Assembly (NCBI GenBank): GCA_002281855.1 | Contig: NCHQ01000007.1 | Span: 1-64,000, forward strand | Origin: Rhodospirillales bacterium 24-66-33 | GTDB lineage: Bacteria > Pseudomonadota > Alphaproteobacteria > Reyranellales > Reyranellaceae | DNA length: 64,000 nucleotides | Direction of reading: 5' to 3' | Part shown: one piece after another, positions 42,711 through 50,903 of the stretch | How the letters are laid out: each line of letters begins with the position of its first letter | Numbering within the stretch: the first letter of the stretch is position 1 | The notes under the pieces: generated by a model | Seen by the model: only the letters and a program-made list of their open reading frames with translations | Database searches by the model: none | Told to the model about the DNA's origin: nothing | Position numbers and translations under genes: made by a program

Positions 42711-43240
42711 GCGATATTGAAGTAGTGCAACGCCATTCCGATCAGCCCGGAGGCCACGATCGGATAGGCGGGATTGATCTTGGTCCGCCACAGCAGCAGG
42801 AACACTCCCAGCGCAATCACACCGAAGAAGACGTGGGTGATGGCGCCACGTCCCATGATGATGGCGCCCGCCAGGACGAGGCCGACGGCGACCGAGCCGA
42901 GCCCCGTCTGGATCGCCGGCCGCCAGCGCCAGGTGGCAAGGTGTGTCCAGAGCCGGCCCACGAAAAAGGTCAGCAGGCCGGTCGGCAGGAAGAACGCCAC
43001 GAGCGCCACCAGCGCCCCCGGAATATGGGCGACGGTGACGCCGATCGAGGCGACCATCATCATGTTCGGACCCGGCGCCAGCTGACCCAGGCTGTAGAAA
43101 TGAAGCAGCTCGGGGAACGTCACCCAGTGGTAGGTGTCGACCGTGAGTTCCTTCATCTCGGGGAAGGCAGCCATGCCGCCGCCGATGGTCAGCAACGACA
43201 GGTAGGCGAAGACGCCGGCAAGGTCCCAGAGCTGCTTCAC
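42707..43240 (-). CDS. Chromate transporter subunit, C-terminal half type (ChrA)
   Basis: The 177-residue protein has the ChrA half-domain signature: FAYLSLLTIGGGMAAFPEM near the start and SLGQLAPGPNMMMVASIG in the middle, with about five TM segments. Start GTG 43240 overlaps the stop of the other half (GTGA). Two half-length proteins form the transporter (short-chain CHR pair), exporting chromate or another oxyanion. Confidence in the family is high; substrate is not certain. Confidence 0.88.
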   Translation of the reverse strand: MKQLWDLAGVFAYLSLLTIGGGMAAFPEMKELTVDTYHWVTFPELLHFYSLGQLAPGPNMMMVASIGVTVAHIPGALVALVAFFLPTGLLTFFVGRLWTHLATWRWRPAIQTGLGSVAVGLVLAGAIIMGRGAITHVFFGVIALGVFLLLWRTKINPAYPIVASGLIGMALHYFNIA

Positions 43241-43803
43241 CGGATGTCCTTGTCGCGCGGCCGGTGCCACCAGATGGCGACGATCCCGGCCGCGATCAAC
43301 GCGTAGGGCACAGGGACCTTGAAGAAGGCCACCGCCACGGCGGTGGCCACCACGAACACATAGTCGGCGTAGGTCTTCAGGGTCTTGGCGCCGAGCTGGA
43401 CCAGGACGACCAGGATGAGGCCGACCGCGCCCGCGGCGATCCCATGCAGGAAGGCCTTCGACCAGGGGCCGTCTCCGCCAGCCCCGTAGAGCAGCCCGGC
43501 CGCGATCATCAGGCTGGCGCCGGGAATGCACATGCCCAGGGTGGCGACGAGAGCCCCCATGCCGCCGCGCAGGCGGTCGCCCACCAGGATTGACATGTTG
43601 GTGGCGTTGAGTCCCGGCAGGGTCTGGCTGATCGACAGCAATTCGACGAAGGTCACGTCGTCCAGCCAGCGCTGGCGCACGACCAAGCCGGTGCGCAGAT
43701 AGGCGACCACGCCGCCGCCGATGCTCGTCGCGCCCATGACCAGAAAGACCCAGAAGAGCTTTCCGAGCGACGGCGGTGGTGCAGAGGTTTCGGCGTCGCT
43801 CAT
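43237..43803 (-). CDS. Chromate transporter subunit, N-terminal half type (ChrA)
   Basis: The 188-residue protein has the other ChrA half: FWVFLVMGATSIGGGVVAYLRT and LLSISQTLPGLNATNMSILVG, again with five or so TM segments. It lies between the 316-residue unknown gene (ATGA overlap) and the second ChrA half (GTGA overlap), so all three are translationally coupled. Confidence 0.88.
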   Translation of the reverse strand: MSDAETSAPPPSLGKLFWVFLVMGATSIGGGVVAYLRTGLVVRQRWLDDVTFVELLSISQTLPGLNATNMSILVGDRLRGGMGALVATLGMCIPGASLMIAAGLLYGAGGDGPWSKAFLHGIAAGAVGLILVVLVQLGAKTLKTYADYVFVVATAVAVAFFKVPVPYALIAAGIVAIWWHRPRDKDIR

Positions 43804-44750
43804 TCGTGGGCTTGCGGCGGATTGCCCTTCAGCCGGTACACGGCGCCGGTCTTGGTCGTGGTCAGCGTCAGCCAGTCGGCCGCAACCTGCTGCAGCTCCA
43901 GGAAGAAGCGCTCACAGAGGTTCAACGACTTGTGCTTGATGTCCTCCGGGCCGGTGAACCTGAGCTGGAAGGCGAACTCGCCGACGAAGGCGTGGTGGTC
44001 GCCACGCGCGCGCCACAGGCCGAGATTGGCCGTTGCCGCCGTGTGATGGCCGAAGTCGAGCAGGCAGATGTCCTGCAGGAGCTCCTCGACGATCGTCTGG
44101 TTGACCAGGGAGATGTCGTTGGGGCCGTCGCAGGAGATTGCGCCCAGTGTCGGGAAGATCTGGGTCAGTTCCGGCAGCGACATGTTGCCGAGCGACGACA
44201 TCACGATGCGCGCCGCCTGGGGGGCCTGGCTGAGGCCGAATTCGACATTGTGCGACAGCAGACGCCGAATGCCGCCGATCTTCTCCTTGAGCGGCATGAC
44301 CTCGAGCTTGAACTTGATCTTGTACTTGCCGTCGATGCGCGGCCGCACGTCGAGAGCCTGGGCCTTCGCCATGTTGTCGCTGCGATACTTGAACACGATC
44401 TCGGGATCGCCGATCGCGAAGCCGTCCTGATAGGCGATCCGGCGCCGTACGATGAAGTTGTTGTTGTAGAGGTGGTAGCCGCCGGTATCGAGGAACAGGA
44501 CCTCGCGTACTTCGGGCCGCTGCTGGGACTTCGGGGTGTGCTGGTAGCCGACGCCCGTGGTCGCCGCGGCGCGCTGGACCAGGGCGGCGAACTCCTTGAA
44601 TACGTGGGCCGAGGTGAAACGATCGGGCTTGAGGATCAGCTTGCACTGCAGATACTGGATTTCGTCGCAGCGGCGGCCGTCGGCATAGAGGCTGTCCTGG
44701 CGATCGCCAAGCCACTGCGCGATCTGCCCGTCATCCTGATGTGAATGCAT
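43800..44750 (-). CDS. Conserved hypothetical protein, possible CYTH-like fold
   Basis: This 316-residue cytosolic protein was not firmly recognised. It has strands with paired basic residues that recall the CYTH/triphosphate-tunnel fold: IQYLQCKLIL, VLFLDTGGYHLYNNNFIVRRRIAYQDG, EIVFKYRSD and YKIKFKLEV. The canonical ExExK motif is not evident, so the link is weak. It is translationally coupled (4-bp overlap) to the chromate-transporter genes. No signal peptide or TM segment. Confidence 0.5.
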   Translation of the reverse strand: MHSHQDDGQIAQWLGDRQDSLYADGRRCDEIQYLQCKLILKPDRFTSAHVFKEFAALVQRAAATTGVGYQHTPKSQQRPEVREVLFLDTGGYHLYNNNFIVRRRIAYQDGFAIGDPEIVFKYRSDNMAKAQALDVRPRIDGKYKIKFKLEVMPLKEKIGGIRRLLSHNVEFGLSQAPQAARIVMSSLGNMSLPELTQIFPTLGAISCDGPNDISLVNQTIVEELLQDICLLDFGHHTAATANLGLWRARGDHHAFVGEFAFQLRFTGPEDIKHKSLNLCERFFLELQQVAADWLTLTTTKTGAVYRLKGNPPQAHE

Positions 44751-44781
44751 TGTCTCTCCCTGACGGTAGCGTAGCGCCAGC

Positions 44782-45078
44782 CTATGGCGCTGTCATCTGG
44801 GCCGATTGGGTCGCCTTGCCGTAGGTCTCGACCTTCCCGTCCGTGAAGCAGACGTAGTAGCGGTCGGACATCGACCACGGCGTGCGGCTCCAGAAGTCCC
44901 TCAGAACCGTGTAGTAGGCGCAATCCTTGCCGGGGGTATAGGTCGATCCTTCCGGGGGCCCCATGACCGCCCGGACCTGCTCACGATCCATTCCGGCCTG
45001 GAGACGCTCGACATTGTCGCCGTGCACGCAACCGGCCAGCAGGAGGGCGGCCGCAAGCAGGCATGGTGTATTCTTCAT
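44782..45078 (-). CDS. SmpA/OmlA (BamE-like) lipoprotein
   Basis: The 98-residue lipoprotein has lipobox LAGC (Cys near residue 17) and the SmpA/OmlA pattern VERLQAGMDREQVRAVMGPPE, followed by CAYYTVLRDFW and YYVCFTDGKVETYG. It is unlikely to be the housekeeping BamE because it is short and stands alone; it is a family member of unknown function on the outer membrane. Divergent from the aminotransferase. Confidence 0.8.
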   Translation of the reverse strand: MKNTPCLLAAALLLAGCVHGDNVERLQAGMDREQVRAVMGPPEGSTYTPGKDCAYYTVLRDFWSRTPWSMSDRYYVCFTDGKVETYGKATQSAQMTAP

Positions 45079-45177
45079 GGCTTTCTCCTGTGATTAGTAG
45101 GGTTGGGCCTCGCCGCCAACAATTGTCGGGCAGGCAGATGGCTGGCGCAATTCCGAACGATGCGGTACGTCCGAAGG

Positions 45178-46389
45178 ATGCAGGACCACCCCAGATTTGT
45201 CGCGCCGGGCCTCCCGGCTTCGCTGAGCGGCGCCACCGCCGGCCTGGCCGAAACGCCCATTTCCGAAGTGGCGATGACCGTGTTCGGCGACCCCGACGTC
45301 GTGCCGATGTGGTTCGGCGAGAGCGATCTCGTGACGCCGGACTTCGTACGCGAGGCCGCGGCCAAGGGCCTTCAGGCGGGCGAGACTTTCTATACCTGGC
45401 AGCGGGGCATTCCCGAACTGCGCAGTGCCCTGTCGGCCTATACGGAGCGGCTCTACCGGATCAAATGTCCGGTGGAACGCCTCACGGTGACGACCGGCGG
45501 CATGCAGGCCATCCTGCTGACCTGCCAGCTCCTGCTCGATCCGGGCGACAATGTCGTGATCGTCTCGCCGATCTGGCCGAACATCACGTCGGCGACGAAG
45601 CTGGTGGGGGGCGTTCCGAAATACGTGGCCCTCGACCGCACGCCGGCCGGCGGCTGGACGCTCGACCTGCAGAAGGTCTTCGACGCCGTCGACGACCGCA
45701 CGCGGGCGATCTTCGTCAACTCGCCGGGCAATCCGACGGGCTGGACCATGTCCACAGAAGAGCAGGCGGCGTTGCTGGACTTCGCGCGCAAGCGCGGCGT
45801 CTGGATCATGGCCGACGAGGTCTATGCCCGCCTGATCTATACAAAGCGGCCCGACGGCCGCCAGGTGGCGCCGTCCTTCCTCGAACTGGCCGGGCCGGAC
45901 GATCCGGTCATCGTGCTCAACAGCTTTTCCAAGCCGTGGGCGATGACCGGCTGGCGCCTCGGCTGGCTCACCCATCCGGCGGCGCTGGGCGACCAGTTCG
46001 CCAAGCTGGTCCAGATCAACACCTCGGGCGTTCCCGCCTTCCTGCAGAAGGGCGCCGTGGCCGCGCTGGAGCAGGGCGACGATTTCGTCCACGAGATGGT
46101 CGAGCGCTGCCGGTCGGGCGGCGAGCTGGTATTCCAGCGCCTCTCCGCCCTGCCGAAGGTCAGGATCGCGCGGCCGGACGCGGCCTTCTACGCCTTCTTC
46201 TCGGTCGACGGCGTCAGCGACACGCTGGCCTTCTGCAAGACGATGGCGAAGCAATACAAGGTGGGGCTGGCGCCCGGCGAGGCGTTCGGACCGGGTGGGC
46301 AGGGCAATGTGCGCCTGTGCTTCGCGTCGAGCGCGGAGCGGCTGAGCAAGGGCCTCGATCGCATCGAAGCCGCCGTCAAGGCGTTGTGA
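45178..46389 (+). CDS. PLP-dependent aminotransferase, class I/II
   Basis: The 403-residue enzyme has the fold-type I pattern: FYTWQRGIPELRSALSAY, NSPGNPTGWTMS, MADEVYARLIY and the PLP lysine in LNSFSKPWAMTGWRLGW (about Lys252). R in RLCFA near the end would bind the substrate carboxylate. The start is uncertain: ATG 45178 or ATG 45160 with no clear ribosome site for either. It is followed 7 bp later by ABC-2 export genes on the same strand. The amino donor and keto acid are unknown. Confidence 0.88.
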   Translation: MQDHPRFVAPGLPASLSGATAGLAETPISEVAMTVFGDPDVVPMWFGESDLVTPDFVREAAAKGLQAGETFYTWQRGIPELRSALSAYTERLYRIKCPVERLTVTTGGMQAILLTCQLLLDPGDNVVIVSPIWPNITSATKLVGGVPKYVALDRTPAGGWTLDLQKVFDAVDDRTRAIFVNSPGNPTGWTMSTEEQAALLDFARKRGVWIMADEVYARLIYTKRPDGRQVAPSFLELAGPDDPVIVLNSFSKPWAMTGWRLGWLTHPAALGDQFAKLVQINTSGVPAFLQKGAVAALEQGDDFVHEMVERCRSGGELVFQRLSALPKVRIARPDAAFYAFFSVDGVSDTLAFCKTMAKQYKVGLAPGEAFGPGGQGNVRLCFASSAERLSKGLDRIEAAVKAL

Positions 46390-46396
46390 TGCCGGT

Positions 46397-47170
46397 ATGT
46401 CCACACCTCCCTCCATCGTGGTCCAGCACCTGCGCAAGGTGTATGGCGAGATCGTCGCGGTCGATGACCTGAGCTTCTCGGCGCCGCGCGGCGCCGTGCT
46501 GGGACTGCTCGGCGGCAACGGTGCGGGCAAGACCACCACCATCGCCATGCTGCTCGGGCTGCTGGAGCCGACGGCCGGCAGGATCGAGATCCTCGGCATC
46601 GACATGCTGCGGCGCCGCTATGCGGCGCTGCCGCGCCTGAACTTCTCCTCGCCGTATGTCGACCTGCCGCATCGCCTGACGGTGCGCCAGAATCTGCAGT
46701 TCTACGGCCGGCTCTATGGCGTGAAGGACCTGCGCCACCGCATCGACGAGATCGCCGAGCACATGCAGGTCTCGGCCTTCCTCGATCGCCCGGCCGGCAA
46801 GCTCTCGGCCGGCCAGAAGACGCGCGTGGCGCTGGCCAAGGCGCTGATCAACCGGCCGGACGTGCTGCTGCTCGACGAGCCGACCGCCTCGCTCGACCCG
46901 GACACCGCCGACTGGGTGCGCGGCTACCTCGAAACCTATCAGCACGAAACCCACGCCACGATCCTGCTCGCCTCGCACAACATGGCCGAGGTCGAGCGGC
47001 TGTGCGACGACGTGATCCTGCTGCAGGCCGGCAAGGTCTTCGAGCGTGGCAGCCCGCGCGAGCTGCTCGAGCGGTTCGGCCGCGAGGACATGGAGGAGGT
47101 GTTCCTCGACATGGCGCGCGGCCGGGGACGCGGGCTCGATGCCTTGAAGGGCGAAGGAGATGCGCCATGA
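46397..47170 (+). CDS. ABC-2 type exporter ATP-binding protein
   Basis: The 257-residue ATPase has Walker A GGNGAGKTTTIAML, signature LSAGQKTRVALAKALI, Walker B VLLLDEPTASLDPD and H-loop LASHNMAEVERLCDD. This is the ABC-2 exporter class (NodI/CcmA-like). It overlaps the permease gene by 4 bp (ATGA). The substrate is unknown; drugs, lipids or polysaccharides are usual. Confidence 0.92.
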   Translation: MSTPPSIVVQHLRKVYGEIVAVDDLSFSAPRGAVLGLLGGNGAGKTTTIAMLLGLLEPTAGRIEILGIDMLRRRYAALPRLNFSSPYVDLPHRLTVRQNLQFYGRLYGVKDLRHRIDEIAEHMQVSAFLDRPAGKLSAGQKTRVALAKALINRPDVLLLDEPTASLDPDTADWVRGYLETYQHETHATILLASHNMAEVERLCDDVILLQAGKVFERGSPRELLERFGREDMEEVFLDMARGRGRGLDALKGEGDAP

Positions 47171-47964
47171 GCGGCTCCTTCAACCGGATCTACGCGCTCG
47201 TGTTGCGCCATATCTATCTCTGGCGCAGCTCGGTGATGCGCCTGGTCGATTCGATCTACTGGCCGGCCGTGCAGATGGTGATGTGGGGCTTCATGACCCA
47301 GTACCTGCTGCCGCAAGCCTCGTTCGTGGCGCAGGCCGCCGGGGTGCTCCTTTCGGGGCTGCTGCTCTGGGAAGTCGTCGTCCGCGGCAATCTCTCGCTT
47401 TCGATCGCCTTCCTGGAGGAGATCTGGTCGCGCAATCTCGGCCATCTCTTCGTCAGTCCCATCCGCTCCTGGGAACTGGCCGCCGGCATCATCATCGCAT
47501 CGCTGCTTCGCACGCTGCTCGGCATGATACCGGTATCGCTCATGGCCTGGGCGTTCTTCGGCTATTCGATCTACACGCTCGGCCTGCCGCTGCTCGCCTT
47601 CTTCGTGATCCTGCAGATGTTCTCCTGGTCGATCGGGCTGGCCATGTCGGGCCTGGTCATGCGGGTGGGGCAGAGCGCGGAGAGCTTTGCCTGGGCGGCG
47701 GTGTTCGTGCTGATGCCGGTGAGCGGGGTCTATTATCCCATCTCCGTGCTGCCGCACTGGCTGCAGGTCATCGCCTGGGGATTGCCGCCGGCCTACATCT
47801 TCGAGGGCATGCGCTCGATCATGCTGGAGAAGACGGTCCATTGGGACATGCTGGCCCTCGCTTTCGGGCTGTCGGCTGTCTACCTCGTGATCGGCTTCCA
47901 GGTTTTCCAGTGGTTCTTTCGCTCGTCGCGCCGGGCCGGTTCACTCCTTGGCCAGGGCGAGTAG
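47167..47964 (+). CDS. ABC-2 type exporter permease
   Basis: The 265-residue permease has six TM segments, the ABC-2 signature MPVSGVYYPISVLPHWLQVIAWGLPPAYIFEGMR near residue 182, and EEIWSRNLGHLFVSPI earlier. It partners with the upstream ATPase. Followed 26 bp later by a lipoprotein gene. Confidence 0.9.
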   Translation: MSGSFNRIYALVLRHIYLWRSSVMRLVDSIYWPAVQMVMWGFMTQYLLPQASFVAQAAGVLLSGLLLWEVVVRGNLSLSIAFLEEIWSRNLGHLFVSPIRSWELAAGIIIASLLRTLLGMIPVSLMAWAFFGYSIYTLGLPLLAFFVILQMFSWSIGLAMSGLVMRVGQSAESFAWAAVFVLMPVSGVYYPISVLPHWLQVIAWGLPPAYIFEGMRSIMLEKTVHWDMLALAFGLSAVYLVIGFQVFQWFFRSSRRAGSLLGQGE

Positions 47965-47990
47965 AATAGGGCCGTTTCCGGAGGTGAGTG

Positions 47991-48386
47991 ATGTTCAAGC
48001 ACGTGATGGTTCCCGCACTTCTTTCGCTCGCCGCCGCAGCGTGCTCGACCGTGGACAAACTGGGCAGCGAGCCCATTACGCCGCCCAAGCCGGTGCCCGC
48101 CTGGTCCAGCATCTACACTGTCCCCTATGACTCGATGGTGACCTGCCTCGCCGCGCCGGCTGCCAGCGGCTTCGTCGTCAACATCGAGCCGTCCTCGGCA
48201 CCCGGCACGACGACGGTCCTGTACGTGCCGCAGAGCGCCCCGCAGGCGGAATCGCGCTATGTCGTGAAGCGCGTGCCCGACGGCACGATCCAGGTCGACT
48301 GGATCCGGGTCGGCACGGTGGGCGGTCTCGACTGGCTCGACGTCCAGGCCCGCCAGCGCGCCAATCGCTGCGGCGGGATCGGCTAA
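47991..48386 (+). CDS. Small lipoprotein of unknown function
   Basis: The 131-residue protein has a lipoprotein signal with AAAC (Cys about residue 18), then a mature domain of beta character (SMVTCLAAPAASGFVVNIEPS, TTTVLYVPQSAP, RYVVKRVPDGTIQVDWIRV) and a Cys near the C-terminus that may pair with the TCLA cysteine. GGAGG precedes ATG 47991; GTG 47988 is also in frame. Its stop is two bases from the stop of the convergent mepA gene. Confidence 0.65.
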   Translation: MFKHVMVPALLSLAAAACSTVDKLGSEPITPPKPVPAWSSIYTVPYDSMVTCLAAPAASGFVVNIEPSSAPGTTTVLYVPQSAPQAESRYVVKRVPDGTIQVDWIRVGTVGGLDWLDVQARQRANRCGGIG

Positions 48387-49214
48387 CTACCGGGCGTTCA
48401 GCACTGCGGTACAGGCCGCCGGCAGTTTCGGCCGGTAAGGCTTGGGCGGGGTGGTCGGCGGAACGACCGGCGCCTTGCGGAACCACGATTCCAGCGCTTC
48501 GCCACAGCCGTCGTCCTGCGCATAGTCGGCCTGCGGCTGGCACTGCGGATTGCCCGGCGGGCAGTAGAGGCGGACATGGAAGTGCGAATCGTGCCCGTAC
48601 CAGGGGACGAGCTTGCGCAGCCACGCGCGGTCGCCCCCGACCGTCTGGCAGAGCCGCTGCTTGATCCACTTGTTGACGAACATGCGGTCCAGATTCGGCA
48701 TCTGTGCCGCCGTCCTCAGCAGGAAGACGTGCTGCTCGGTGAAGACCGAGTCGTCGATGCCGCTGTCGTCGGCCAGCACCAGGGAGCGCAGGCGCGGATT
48801 CTCGCGATCGGCCGGTGCGCGGCGCGCCCCTGGCTGGCGCTCGAACCAGATGTCGGCGTCGAGCCCAACCTGGTGGCTGGCATGGCCATAAGGGGCAGGG
48901 CCGCCCCGCGGTTGGCCGATGTCACCGATATAGAGATGGGCCTGCCCGGCGGCCCGGATCTTCTCCGACAGGGTCTTGATGAACTCGAGGGTGACCGGCT
49001 GGCCCCAATAACGGTTGCGGCTGACCCGGATGGCCTCGTAGCCCGGTCCCTCCAGCGGCAGCGCCTGCGCCCCTTGCAGGCACCCCGCGGTGTAGAAACC
49101 GATCGATTGGGTCGGGCCGGGCGCGGGCGTCTGGACCGTGGCCCAGTCGTCGGCGCGGGCCGCGTTCGTCAGGAACAGGAGAGCCGCGAGCAGCGGAACC
49201 GCGAAGCGCATCAT
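48387..49214 (-). CDS. mepA: Penicillin-insensitive murein endopeptidase (MepA)
   Basis: The 275-residue LAS metallopeptidase has a signal peptide (about residues 1-21), then zinc ligands His111, His114 and Asp121 (HASHQVGLDADIW) and a third His in HDSHFHVRL. Six cysteines fit the family's disulfides (AGCLQ, RLCQT, LYCPPG, PQCQ, DDGCGE, AACTA). It cuts D-Ala-meso-DAP cross-links in peptidoglycan. ATG 49214 (or 49211) is chosen as start. It is divergent from the enoyl-CoA hydratase 37 bp away. Confidence 0.93.
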   Translation of the reverse strand: MMRFAVPLLAALLFLTNAARADDWATVQTPAPGPTQSIGFYTAGCLQGAQALPLEGPGYEAIRVSRNRYWGQPVTLEFIKTLSEKIRAAGQAHLYIGDIGQPRGGPAPYGHASHQVGLDADIWFERQPGARRAPADRENPRLRSLVLADDSGIDDSVFTEQHVFLLRTAAQMPNLDRMFVNKWIKQRLCQTVGGDRAWLRKLVPWYGHDSHFHVRLYCPPGNPQCQPQADYAQDDGCGEALESWFRKAPVVPPTTPPKPYRPKLPAACTAVLNAR

Positions 49215-49251
49215 CTTGTTGGCACGATAGTCGCTCGCTAAGACTTTGCCC

Positions 49252-50052
49252 ATGGCCGACTACGAGTTCCTCAAGATCGACCGGCAGGGCGCCGTCACAT
49301 TCCTGACGCTGAACCGGCCGCAGCGGCGCAACGCGCTGACGCACCGCATGATGCTGGAACTGGAGGACGCCTTCGTGGGCGTCGGAAACGATCCGGCCTG
49401 CCGGGTGCTCGTACTGCGCGGGGCGGGCGGGCATTTCTGCGCCGGTGGCGATCTCGACACGATGGCCGACCTGCCGCCCGTACCGCCGGGCGGCACCGAC
49501 CCGCTGCTCCCGACCTATCGTCAGTTCGGCAACGCCTTGCTGGCGCTGGAGGCCCTGCCGCAGGCGACCATCGCCGTGGTCGAAGGCTCGGCCGTCGGGG
49601 CAGGCTTCGGCATGGCCTGCTGTTCGGACGTCGTCATCCTCCGAGAGGACGCCCGCTTCGGCATCCCCGAACCCCGGGTGGGCTTCATCCCCTCCCAGAT
49701 CATCCCCTTCCTGGTGCGGCGGCTCGGCGAGGGGCCGGTGCGCGACCTCGCCGTGACCGGCCGCGTGATCGATGCTGCCGAGTCCTACCGGCTTGGGATC
49801 GGCCGTCATCTCTGCGCGACCGGCGCCGAGATCGAGGCGACGCTGCAGAGCCTGCTGGACGACATTCTGCGGATGGAGCCGAAGGCGTTGGCCGTGGCCA
49901 AGCGGCTGGTCCAGTCCTGCGCGAAGAAGGATGATCTCGACGTGCTCGACGAGGCGGCGGGCAACCTGGTCGGGTTGCTGCGCCAACCGGAAGCCGCCGA
50001 AGGCATCCGGCATTTCATGGCGAAGACCACGCCCTCATGGGCCAAGAGGTAG
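49252..50052 (+). CDS. Enoyl-CoA hydratase/isomerase family protein
   Basis: The 266-residue crotonase-fold protein has the oxyanion-hole segments HFCAGGDLDTM (near residue 65) and EGSAVGAGFGMACCSDVVI (near residue 109), and FGIPEPRVGFIPSQ. It acts on a CoA ester in the cytoplasm; glutamate positions of true hydratases are partly replaced here, so isomerase or another reaction is possible. ATG 49252 fits the family N-terminus. It is followed 2 bp later by the TauD-like gene. Confidence 0.85.
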   Translation: MADYEFLKIDRQGAVTFLTLNRPQRRNALTHRMMLELEDAFVGVGNDPACRVLVLRGAGGHFCAGGDLDTMADLPPVPPGGTDPLLPTYRQFGNALLALEALPQATIAVVEGSAVGAGFGMACCSDVVILREDARFGIPEPRVGFIPSQIIPFLVRRLGEGPVRDLAVTGRVIDAAESYRLGIGRHLCATGAEIEATLQSLLDDILRMEPKALAVAKRLVQSCAKKDDLDVLDEAAGNLVGLLRQPEAAEGIRHFMAKTTPSWAKR

Positions 50053-50054
50053 AC

Positions 50055-50891
50055 ATGCGAAACTATCGCCACATCGAAGTGAGGCCGATCGCGGGTGCGC
50101 TGGGCGCGGAGATCCACGGCGTCGACATGGCGCAGGATCTCGACGCCGAGATCGTGGCCGAGATGCGCCAGGCCTTCCTGGACCATCTCGTGATCTTCCT
50201 GCGCGACCAGACCGTGACGCCGCTGCAGCAGCTCGCCTTTGCGCGGAAGTTCGGCGAACCGGTCGAGTATCCGCAGCTCAAGGGGCTCCCGGAATCGCAG
50301 ATGATCACGCCGGTGGTGAAGCTCGAGCACGAGCGCAACAATTTCGGCGGCATCTGGCATTCCGACACGACCTACCTGCCGGTCCCGCCGATGGGCAGCA
50401 TGCTGCTGGCGCGCGAGGTGCCGGCCTTCGGAGGCGACACGATGTTCGCCAACCAGTATCTCACCTACGAGGCACTGTCGGACGGGCTGAAGGCGACGCT
50501 CGACGGGTTGATCGGCGTCAGCTCCTCGGCCAAGGCCGACGTCACCAAGACCCGCGAGGATCGCATGAAGGCCGCGGGCGCCGAGCTCAAGGTGATGACG
50601 GCCGAGCATCCGATCGTGCGGACCCATCCCGAGACCGGTCGCAAGGCGCTCTACACGTCCGACGCCCATACCGCGCACATCAAGGGCTGGACGGAGAAGG
50701 AGAGCCTGCCGCTGCTGCGCTTCCTGTGGGAGCATCAGACACGGCCCGAGTTCACCTGCCGCTTCCGCTGGGAAGCCGGATCCTTGGCGTTCTGGGACAA
50801 TCGCTGCGCCATGCACAATCCGATCAACGACTATCACGGCTTCCGGCGCGTCATGCACCGGATCACGCTGGCCGGCGACAAACCGCGATAG
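50055..50891 (+). CDS. TauD/TfdA-family Fe(II)/2-oxoglutarate dioxygenase
   Basis: The 278-residue enzyme has the facial triad: His102 and Asp104 (GIWHSDTTY) and a distal His near the end (MHRITLAG), plus an Arg nearby that binds 2-oxoglutarate. The N-terminal IEVRPIAGALGAEIHGVD is typical of the family. ATG 50055 follows GAGG. It may hydroxylate taurine, an alkyl sulfate, phenoxyacid or similar. Its operon partner is the enoyl-CoA hydratase-like protein. Confidence 0.9.
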   Translation: MRNYRHIEVRPIAGALGAEIHGVDMAQDLDAEIVAEMRQAFLDHLVIFLRDQTVTPLQQLAFARKFGEPVEYPQLKGLPESQMITPVVKLEHERNNFGGIWHSDTTYLPVPPMGSMLLAREVPAFGGDTMFANQYLTYEALSDGLKATLDGLIGVSSSAKADVTKTREDRMKAAGAELKVMTAEHPIVRTHPETGRKALYTSDAHTAHIKGWTEKESLPLLRFLWEHQTRPEFTCRFRWEAGSLAFWDNRCAMHNPINDYHGFRRVMHRITLAGDKPR

Positions 50892-50903
50892 AGGGAGAGG
50901 GGC

